A stretch of 9,558 nucleotides of DNA from Candidatus Enterousia avistercoris (GTDB lineage Bacteria > Pseudomonadota > Alphaproteobacteria > Rs-D84), in contig JADINC010000008.1 in the NCBI GenBank assembly GCA_017694255.1, forward strand, positions 1 to 9,558, in the 5' to 3' direction. How positions within the stretch are numbered: position 1 is the stretch's first letter; each line of letters opens with the position of its first letter. The notes beneath the pieces were generated by a model. The model was not told the DNA's origin. It saw only the letters and a list, made by a program, of their open reading frames with translations, and did no database searches. The translations under genes and the position numbers were made by a program. Below, one piece after another: positions 1 through 5,455 of this stretch.

Positions 1-1
1 A

Positions 2-1327
2 TTCTTTCCAAAAGAAAAACTGCGCGACCCAAATGCAAATTATCACAAAATGTCAATTGACGAATTAAAATCACAATTCGACGGATTTGACTGGGCCACA
101 TATCTGGATGCACGTGGCGCAAATGCGGCCACAGAAATTAACGTTAATCAACCATCTGCAATTAATGAATCAATCGCAATTATGAACGATACTGATATTG
201 AATTAATCAAAGACTATTTACGGTACTGTATTATCAGCGCGGCAGATACACTGTTGGATGATGATACATATGAAATATCGTTTGATTTCTATAATCGCAC
301 GATGGCGGGACAAAAAGAACAAAAACCACGCTGGAAACGCGCGGTTGCATTACTGGACGGCAGTTTGGGCGAAGAAATTGGACACCTGTATGTGAATAAA
401 TATTTTTCACCAGATGCAAAAAAACGTATGCAAAAATTAGTAAAAAATCTGCAACGCGCACTGGGGATGCGTATCGAAAATCTGGAATGGATGTCGAACG
501 AAACAAAATCGCGCGCATTAGAAAAACTGGATACATTCCATGCAAAAATTGGATATCCAGATAAATGGCGCGATTATTCTGAATTAAATATCGATGAAAA
601 TTTATCGCTGTGGGAAAATATGGTGCGCGTTGCTGAATTTGAAGACGCGTTTTGGATTGAAAAAATCGGCCAAAAAAAAGATCCAACCATATGGTACATG
701 AATGCACATGAAGTTAATGCATACTATGACCCGACAACAAATGAAATTTGTTTCCCGGCGGGCATTCTGCAATATCCATTCTTTGATATGGCCGCGGACG
801 ACGCGTTTAACTATGGCGCTATTGGCAGTGTAATTGGCCATGAAATGACACACGGTTTTGATGATTCAGGACGTCAATTTGATAAAGACGGGAATCTGCG
901 CGACTGGTGGACGGCGGCGGATGCCGATGGATTCAATGCACGCGCAAATGTATTAAAAGATTATTTTAATAATATAGAAGTTGCGCCAAACGTTCACGCA
1001 AATGGCGAATTTACACTGGGTGAAAATTTGGCCGACTATGGCGGAATAACTGTTGCGTATACTGCATATAAAAACTTTGGCACACCATCAGATACCATAG
1101 AAAATTTAACGGCAGACATGCGGTTCTTTATCGCATATGCGGGCGTATGGGCACAAAATATACGCGACGCCGATGCACTGCGTCTGACGAAAACAGATGA
1201 ACATTCTTTGGCACGTTGGCGCGTAAATGGAATATTGCCGCATATTGATGCGTGGTATGACGCGTTCGGAATTGTATCAACAGATAAATTATATCTGGCG
1301 CCAGAAAAACGCATAAAATTATGGTAA
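2..1327 (+). CDS. M13 family zinc metallopeptidase (neprilysin/PepO-like), 5' end outside window
   Basis: Zinc endopeptidase that cleaves oligopeptides; bacterial M13 enzymes are usually periplasmic or secreted, but the N-terminus that would show export is missing here. The frame is open from base 2, so the gene begins upstream; the ATG at 50 is an internal Met. About 441 codons are present, roughly the C-terminal two thirds of a family usually 650-700 residues long. Seen in order: the substrate-binding NAYYDP (716 on), the zinc motif HEMTH (839-853; two His ligands and the catalytic Glu), the ENLAD motif (1022-1036; third zinc ligand Glu and catalytic Asp), and the C-terminal DEHS...WRVNG, whose His (1202) and Arg (1220) match the transition-state His and substrate Arg of neprilysin. 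It ends in a terminal Trp as usual (IKLW), without the Cys of the animal CxxW end, as is common in bacteria. All catalytic residues are intact. Family assignment is very secure; the substrate is unknown. Confidence 0.96.
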   Translation, partial: FFPKEKLRDPNANYHKMSIDELKSQFDGFDWATYLDARGANAATEINVNQPSAINESIAIMNDTDIELIKDYLRYCIISAADTLLDDDTYEISFDFYNRTMAGQKEQKPRWKRAVALLDGSLGEEIGHLYVNKYFSPDAKKRMQKLVKNLQRALGMRIENLEWMSNETKSRALEKLDTFHAKIGYPDKWRDYSELNIDENLSLWENMVRVAEFEDAFWIEKIGQKKDPTIWYMNAHEVNAYYDPTTNEICFPAGILQYPFFDMAADDAFNYGAIGSVIGHEMTHGFDDSGRQFDKDGNLRDWWTAADADGFNARANVLKDYFNNIEVAPNVHANGEFTLGENLADYGGITVAYTAYKNFGTPSDTIENLTADMRFFIAYAGVWAQNIRDADALRLTKTDEHSLARWRVNGILPHIDAWYDAFGIVSTDKLYLAPEKRIKLW

Positions 1328-1330
1328 GGA

Positions 1331-1356
1331 AAATCCCGCATTATGCGGGATTTTTT
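1331..1356 (+). terminator. Rho-independent terminator of the M13 peptidase gene
   Basis: Perfect 10-bp stem (1331-1340 with 1344-1353), loop TTA, then a T run to 1356. It starts 3 bases after the stop codon and separates the peptidase from the autotransporter. Confidence 0.93.
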
Positions 1357-1366
1357 ATAGGAAAAC

Positions 1367-1432
1367 ATGCAAATTGATATTATGCGCAAAAACAATAACC
1401 CTGGATTAGAAAGGGGTAAAATATGCGCATAA
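1367..1432 (+). CDS. Possible 21-codon leader peptide overlapping the autotransporter start
   Basis: A short ORF beginning MQIDIMRKNNN and ending ...GKICA-stop. AGGA (1359-1362) lies 4 bases before the ATG, which is close but usable. Its TAA at 1430-1432 falls 10 bases inside the next gene, which starts at 1423 in another frame, so ribosomes ending here would sit on the start site of the autotransporter. That geometry fits translational coupling or a regulatory leader. It may equally be chance, since 21 codons is short and no homology can be claimed. The octamer TATGCGCA occurs both inside it (1381-1388) and across the autotransporter start (1422-1429). Confidence 0.25.
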   Translation: MQIDIMRKNNNPGLERGKICA

Positions 1433-4116
1433 TAAAATCTGTATCTTTGATTTCTGTATGTTGGGCTATGCCCGCCATGGCGGCGGATGCACCAGATTTT
1501 AATACTTTTTATAACCTGTATAAGGCACTGGAAAGCCCAAATAACATATCGATAACATCAGACATTTTATCAACCAGACTGCTGAACACCCCAGGCGCAC
1601 AATCAACAATCATAGACGTTGGAAATTTTGATTTTAACGGTGGCGGATACGTTGGATTTGTTATATCGAATGGGTACAATTTTTCACTGGCCAATGGCGG
1701 GACTTTTTCTGGGGATACAATAGAAAAATCAATTAATAACTTTTCTAATTCTGCCCAAGGCGGCGTGATATCAAACCTGGGCGGGGGCGTGGAAATAAAT
1801 AATTCTGTATTTGCAAATAACACATCCAGCGCCGGTGGTGCCGTGTTTTACCAAGGTGCCAACAGCACTGCTGATATTTCAAATTCTGTATTCCAATCAA
1901 ATCGCGCATCCCGCGGCGACGGCGGGGTGATATACAACGAATACGAATCCAGCGCAACATTTACAAATTCTGTATTTACCGGTAATTCTGCACGCGATTA
2001 TGGGGGCGTGGCATTTAATGATGGCGCATTAAATATTTCTGGGGGGACGTTTACGTCGAACTCTGCTGACAGCGGTGGTGCGCTATATAACTCTAATACA
2101 ATAAATATATCTGATTCCAGTTTTACGGGAAATACTGCAACGGCGGGCCCGGGCGCAATATACACAACAGGCATGATGAATTTAAAAAACAGCGTATTCG
2201 AAAATAATTCTGGGGATACAGGTGGCGCAATTGGAAACTATGGTATAATTGGCGACACATTATATTCTGTGATACAGGGGTCTGTGTTTAATAACAACAG
2301 CGCTGAATATGGCGGTGCAATTTATAACTGGGATGACATATATGTAATTGACAGCCAATTTAACAATAACACCGCATCCACAGATGGTGGCGCAATACAC
2401 AATTTATCAGAATTATACTTAATCGCTTTGAACAATGATGTTTCTTTTACGGGGAACACCGTAAATGGCGCATCAAATGCAATTCAATCCAGTGGTACAA
2501 TCACTATGAACGCGTCCCCAGGATATAATATAATATTTGACGATGCCATCGGTGGCGATGGCAATATAAACATAAATCGCCCATATATTTTTGATTCCAA
2601 AGATGTGCCAACTGGGGGCAATATAATTTTAAACGCGGATATGTCTGGATTTTCTGGGGACATAACACAATTTAATGGCACAATGCAGATTGCCGAAAAT
2701 GGCACGTTTTTTAACGCAAAAAATTTAAATATCCAAGGCGGCACACTGGATATCGGCACACATGAAATAAACGCGTCGTCAATATCATTTGGTGAAAACG
2801 CAACACTGGTTCTGGGGGTCGCAAACGCAGATACATATGGATATGTGAATGCAGATACGTATTCAATTGAAAATGGCGCAAATCTGAACGTCATATTACA
2901 ACCAAACGCAATGGGGTCAAACAGTACAATGCGGTTGCACCTATTGCGCAGCGCAAACGAAATATTGGATAATTTTACACCACAAATAAACAATAACCTG
3001 TATGCGTTTTCGCAAATTGGAAACGGATGGTATGTTATCGAATCTGTCGCAGAATATGACGATATAATTCGCGATATGGGCGGGACACAAAACAATATAA
3101 ACACCGCCACTGCATGGCAAGATGCGCCACCGGCATCACATACCACAGGACGTGAATTATATCTGCAAATGAATGCACTGTTGCAAACAAATGCCATCGG
3201 TTATATTCGGGCACTGAGTGCACTGGCGCCATCGCCCGCCCCGCTGACACAAATCATAGGAACACAATTGATATCGCGTACCGACAACATGATTAATGGA
3301 CCACGCAATGAATATGATACTGGCAATGGTAAAATTTGGGTATCAGGTGTTGGGTCTGGGGGACAACTGGATAGCGCGATACAATATTCTGAATTCGATA
3401 TGCACGGAATCGGTGGTGCTGTGGGCACTGAATATAAAATTGCAGATGCCATATTTGGCGCCGCGTATACATTCCAATACGATAAAATCGGTAATTGGGC
3501 ACGCGACATCCGCGCATCAACAGACGGTGGGGCAATTTATATAAAATATAACCTGGGTAATTTCGCACTGCGTGGCGCAACAGCAATCTTCTATACCGAT
3601 ATACACGAAATAAAAAATGCTGCAAATTTGCGACTGGATAATAATACATCTGCGTACACATACAGCGCGTGGTCAGATATAGGATACAAAATTTCACCAT
3701 ATAATTGGAATATCACACCACGGGTCGGCACACGATATACACTGATACATCGTGCAACATCCACAGATGAAGCCGGACAAACAATATCTGGGGACAATTT
3801 GCATTTTTGGACCGCATATACAGATGCAACAATTGCATATAATAATTTTGATTTCCATGGGATTAAATTTGTGCCGTCTGTAAATATTGGCGCATCGTAT
3901 GACATGCGCAGCGATAATGACATATTTAATATCGCAATAAACAATAACAAATATAATATTGTCGGCGATAAATTGCCAAGATTGGCCGGCAATATTGGTA
4001 CAGAATTGGGTATAATATTTAATGAATCTGGCGAACTGAGAATCGGAATCAACGCACAATTGCGCAACGATTATAATAATATCAGCGCAACCATACGTGG
4101 CGCATTGCGATTTTAA
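1423..4116 (+). CDS. Type V autotransporter with Pmp-like FxxN/GGAI repeats
   Basis: Predicted surface protein of 897 residues. Residues 1-20 form a Sec signal peptide (MRIIKSV..., hydrophobic core, cleavage after AMA). Residues about 127-358 hold nine tandem repeats of roughly 20-30 residues with the FxxN motif (FANN, FQSN, FTGN, FTSN, FENN, FNNN and others), each followed by GGA(I/V/L) or a variant (GGVI, PGAI). This is the signature of chlamydial polymorphic membrane proteins and predicts a right-handed beta-helix. A second Gly/Asn-rich beta region runs to about 540. A probable helical linker (about 585-630) precedes a C-terminal autotransporter beta-barrel of about 260 residues with alternating hydrophobic/aromatic strands, ending in Phe. 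There is no cysteine between the signal peptide and the C-terminus, as is usual for passengers. AAGGGG at 1411-1416, 6 bases before ATG, fixes the start. No convincing promoter is seen in the 66 bases after the upstream terminator. By analogy a role in adhesion is possible, but this is inference. Confidence 0.93.
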   Translation: MRIIKSVSLISVCWAMPAMAADAPDFNTFYNLYKALESPNNISITSDILSTRLLNTPGAQSTIIDVGNFDFNGGGYVGFVISNGYNFSLANGGTFSGDTIEKSINNFSNSAQGGVISNLGGGVEINNSVFANNTSSAGGAVFYQGANSTADISNSVFQSNRASRGDGGVIYNEYESSATFTNSVFTGNSARDYGGVAFNDGALNISGGTFTSNSADSGGALYNSNTINISDSSFTGNTATAGPGAIYTTGMMNLKNSVFENNSGDTGGAIGNYGIIGDTLYSVIQGSVFNNNSAEYGGAIYNWDDIYVIDSQFNNNTASTDGGAIHNLSELYLIALNNDVSFTGNTVNGASNAIQSSGTITMNASPGYNIIFDDAIGGDGNININRPYIFDSKDVPTGGNIILNADMSGFSGDITQFNGTMQIAENGTFFNAKNLNIQGGTLDIGTHEINASSISFGENATLVLGVANADTYGYVNADTYSIENGANLNVILQPNAMGSNSTMRLHLLRSANEILDNFTPQINNNLYAFSQIGNGWYVIESVAEYDDIIRDMGGTQNNINTATAWQDAPPASHTTGRELYLQMNALLQTNAIGYIRALSALAPSPAPLTQIIGTQLISRTDNMINGPRNEYDTGNGKIWVSGVGSGGQLDSAIQYSEFDMHGIGGAVGTEYKIADAIFGAAYTFQYDKIGNWARDIRASTDGGAIYIKYNLGNFALRGATAIFYTDIHEIKNAANLRLDNNTSAYTYSAWSDIGYKISPYNWNITPRVGTRYTLIHRATSTDEAGQTISGDNLHFWTAYTDATIAYNNFDFHGIKFVPSVNIGASYDMRSDNDIFNIAINNNKYNIVGDKLPRLAGNIGTELGIIFNESGELRIGINAQLRNDYNNISATIRGALRF

Positions 4117-4120
4117 AACA

Positions 4121-4150
4121 AAATCACCGACGGTTACCCGTCGGTGATTT
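4121..4150. terminator. Bidirectional terminator between autotransporter and minus-strand gene
   Basis: Perfect 13-bp stem (4121-4133 with 4138-4150) and a 4-base loop TTAC. It starts 4 bases after the autotransporter stop. On the plus strand only TTT and then a C-rich stretch follow. On the minus strand the stem is followed by a T-rich GATTTTGTTTTAAAA run, so it should work better for the minus-strand gene. Confidence 0.9.
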
Positions 4151-4214
4151 CTCCCCTCCTTCTGGTTTCCCAGAAACTGATTGCGCCCAATGGAACCGCG
4201 CAGGCGCCTTTATA
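4151..4214 (-). other. Structured 3' UTR of the 111-residue gene
   Basis: Sixty-four bases lie between the minus-strand stop and the terminator stem. On the minus strand they hold a 6-bp stem, TTCTGG (4175-4170) and CCAGAA (4165-4160), closed by a GAAA (GNRA) tetraloop. Directly after it comes the purine run GGAGGGGAG (4159-4151), which resembles a ribosome site but has no start codon at a usable distance. A GGCGCC palindrome lies nearer the stop. It may be a 3'-UTR-derived RNA or a stability element; no known RNA family is recognised. Confidence 0.35.
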
Positions 4215-4550
4215 TTATGCAGCGCGTGCAACCTGGGCTGATGTGGTGGCATCTGCGGAATCCATAATCTTTTTCGCTTCGGCAAAAACCATTTCTTTGA
4301 CACGCATGGCCAAAGCCTTGGTTTCCAAAGATTCCGCGGCAACATCAAAATTATCTGTACGAATTTGCAGTGATACATACGCACCAACCAAAGATGGACG
4401 TGGTAAATCTTCGATTGAACGAGGGGCATTATTGTGGCCGATTTGCAATTCATCCGCCAACGATATTATCTGTCTGTCTTCATTAACCCATACGGTTGTG
4501 GTTAAAACCTGGTTCAGTGCAATCATTATTTCTTTGATAGATTTTGTCAT
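4215..4550 (-). CDS. Unrecognised 111-residue protein
   Basis: I do not recognise a family. The product begins MTKSIKEIMIALNQVL and is mostly helical in appearance: an amphipathic N-terminal helix, a short beta-like VWVNEDRQIISLADEL stretch, a proline-containing turn (SIEDLPRPSLVGAYVSLQI), then a long charged helix (about 68-100) and an Ala-rich tail. There is no signal peptide, membrane segment or cysteine, so it is probably cytoplasmic. The strand choice is firm: AAAGGAGG (4567-4560) sits 9 bases before the ATG, and a hairpin with a T-rich tail follows the stop on the minus strand. It is convergent with the autotransporter and divergent from mraZ. The plus-strand frame opposite lacks any ribosome site and is a shadow. 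Confidence 0.82.
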   Translation of the reverse strand: MTKSIKEIMIALNQVLTTTVWVNEDRQIISLADELQIGHNNAPRSIEDLPRPSLVGAYVSLQIRTDNFDVAAESLETKALAMRVKEMVFAEAKKIMDSADATTSAQVARAA

Positions 4551-4559
4551 GGTGCGGTC

Positions 4560-4567
4560 CCTCCTTT
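4560..4567 (-). promoter_or_regulatory. Strong Shine-Dalgarno of the 111-residue gene
   Basis: AAAGGAGG on the minus strand, 9 bases before the ATG at 4550. It is the best ribosome site in the window and is what identifies this small gene as real. Confidence 0.88.
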
Positions 4568-4619
4568 CACGGGCGTTATCGAAAAACTAAATTTATTTTG
4601 TATGTACACGGGTATTTAC

Positions 4620-4647
4620 AAAATACGAACTTTAATTTTTCTGTTAA
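4620..4647 (-). promoter_or_regulatory. Candidate promoter of the 111-residue gene with overlapping palindrome
   Basis: TTAACA (4647-4642), a 16-base spacer, then TATTTT (4625-4620) on the minus strand: 5/6 and 4/6 matches to the sigma70 consensus. The perfect inverted repeat GTATTT-ACA-AAATAC (4612-4626) overlaps the -10 and would suit an operator. The region is AT-rich, so chance matches are likely. Confidence 0.35.
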
Positions 4648-4810
4648 TTTTTATTTTTACCAGTTTTCCGGTTTTTTGGCGGATTCCTGGGGTTTTTAAA
4701 CTTTTTCTCCTTGTCTATACAAACATCTTAGAACAAAAACGAATCGCAGGTCAAGCACAAAATGCATTTATTTTAATTTTATTTGTAATTTTTTTGATTT
4801 TACATTAAAA

Positions 4811-4841
4811 ACCATAAAATACCATAAATTAACTATAAATT
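4811..4841 (+). repeat. Three imperfect 10-bp direct repeats upstream of the mraZ promoter
   Basis: ACCATAAAAT (4811-4820), ACCATAAATT (4821-4830) and AACTATAAATT (4831-4841) lie head to tail and end 4 bases before the -35 box. One repeat per helical turn at this position suits either an UP element or a phased binding site for an activator. They do not contain the GTG(G/T)G or TGGG core known for MraZ boxes. Confidence 0.6.
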
Positions 4842-4845
4842 GTCA

Positions 4846-4874
4846 TTGACAACCATATTTACCCGTGCTAAATT
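4846..4874 (+). promoter_or_regulatory. Sigma70-type promoter of mraZ
   Basis: Perfect -35 TTGACA (4846-4851), 17-base spacer, -10 TAAATT (4869-4874) preceded by TG at 4866-4867, giving an extended -10. The predicted transcript starts near 4881, giving a leader of about 47 bases. Confidence 0.78.
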
Positions 4875-4927
4875 CATATCGAAGCACAAAGGCACAGCCG
4901 TACAACACAGTCCCATAAGAGCGAAAA

Positions 4928-5374
4928 ATGTCATTGTTTCTCTCATCTTATGAAAATCGTTTGGATACCAAGGGTCGCGTGTCTGTACCGGCCGCCTTTC
5001 GTGCTTCGATTGGATCTGAAAAATTTCCCGGCGTTGTTTTATACCGTTCATTCACCAATAATTGTATCGAAGGCTTATCAATGTCGCGCATGGAACAATT
5101 GGCGGCTGCAACTGATAAAATGGGTGTATTCGACAGCGAACTGGACGATCTGTCTGCGATGCTGTTCGCGGACGCGCGACCATTAACATTTGATGTAACA
5201 GGCCGCATCGTTATACCCGCAGATTTATTAAAACATGCCGGCATCACAGATACCGCCGTATTTGTTGGTCGTGGGACCAGTTTTCAAATCTGGAACCCCG
5301 ACGCATTCCGTGCTGCCCAAGAGAAATCGCTGAACAACCTGCGCGCGGCGCGACCAAATTTAACAATATCATAA
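4928..5374 (+). CDS. mraZ: MraZ transcriptional regulator / nucleoid-associated protein
   Basis: DNA-binding protein of the AbrB/SpoVT superfamily that forms ring oligomers and, in Escherichia coli, represses its own promoter and the division and cell-wall (dcw) cluster. The 148-residue length is typical. Two tandem MraZ half-domains are visible: DTKGRVSVPAAFR (residues 13-25) and DVTGRIVIPADLLKHAGI (89-106), each with the DxxGR...P core, followed by the conserved FVGRGTSFQIWNP (112-124). The start is the only suitable ATG, with a modest AAGAG ribosome site (4917-4921). The context is odd: mraZ is normally first in mraZ-rsmH-ftsL-ftsI-mur, but here a terminator and a convergent gene follow, so it stands alone with its own promoter. 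Autoregulation is expected from the family, yet no repeated TGGG boxes are evident upstream. Identity is very secure. Confidence 0.97.
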   Translation: MSLFLSSYENRLDTKGRVSVPAAFRASIGSEKFPGVVLYRSFTNNCIEGLSMSRMEQLAAATDKMGVFDSELDDLSAMLFADARPLTFDVTGRIVIPADLLKHAGITDTAVFVGRGTSFQIWNPDAFRAAQEKSLNNLRAARPNLTIS

Positions 5375-5417
5375 CATATAAAAAACTGGGACATGCCCTG
5401 TTAAAATGCGCACAATA

Positions 5418-5447
5418 TAAAAACACCGGCAGACGCCGGTGTTTTTA
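5418..5447. terminator. Bidirectional terminator between mraZ and the cysteine-rich gene
   Basis: Perfect 13-bp stem (5418-5430 with 5435-5447), loop AGAC, with the GC-rich core ACACCGGC flanked by five A on one side and five T on the other. The symmetry gives a T tract on both strands, so it can end mraZ (stop 44 bases away) and the convergent minus-strand gene (stop 9 bases away). Confidence 0.93.
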
Positions 5448-5455
5448 ACATCTGG

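Larger units (their letters stand above)
4551..4927. other. AT-rich divergent intergenic region
   Basis: This 377-base stretch separates the minus-strand 111-residue gene from mraZ. It holds the ribosome site and possible promoter of the former, and the repeats, promoter and leader of the latter. Bases about 4650-4810 are T-rich without a gene I can support: the 68-codon plus-strand frame at 4602-4808 is Phe/Ile/Leu-rich because of the T-rich base composition and has no ribosome site. Confidence 0.7.

Noticed and set aside
1374..1402. TTGATA as the -35 of an autotransporter promoter
   Set aside because: No acceptable -10 hexamer lies 16-18 bases downstream, so the promoter cannot be supported.
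2484..3197. Long antisense frame within the autotransporter gene
   Set aside because: No ribosome site and an implausible Cys/Ile/Phe-rich composition; the plus-strand frame is a complete autotransporter.
4144..4590. 148-codon plus-strand frame opposite the 111-residue gene
   Set aside because: It starts at GTG inside a terminator stem with no ribosome site, while the minus-strand frame has a perfect Shine-Dalgarno and a terminator.
4602..4808. 68-codon plus-strand frame with a membrane-like, Phe/Ile/Leu-rich product
   Set aside because: No ribosome site; the composition follows from the T-rich intergenic DNA, and it lies over the promoter region between two divergent genes.
4911..4915. TGGGA on the minus strand in the mraZ leader as an MraZ box
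   Set aside because: MraZ boxes occur as repeats at 10-base spacing; only one copy is present here, which is expected by chance.
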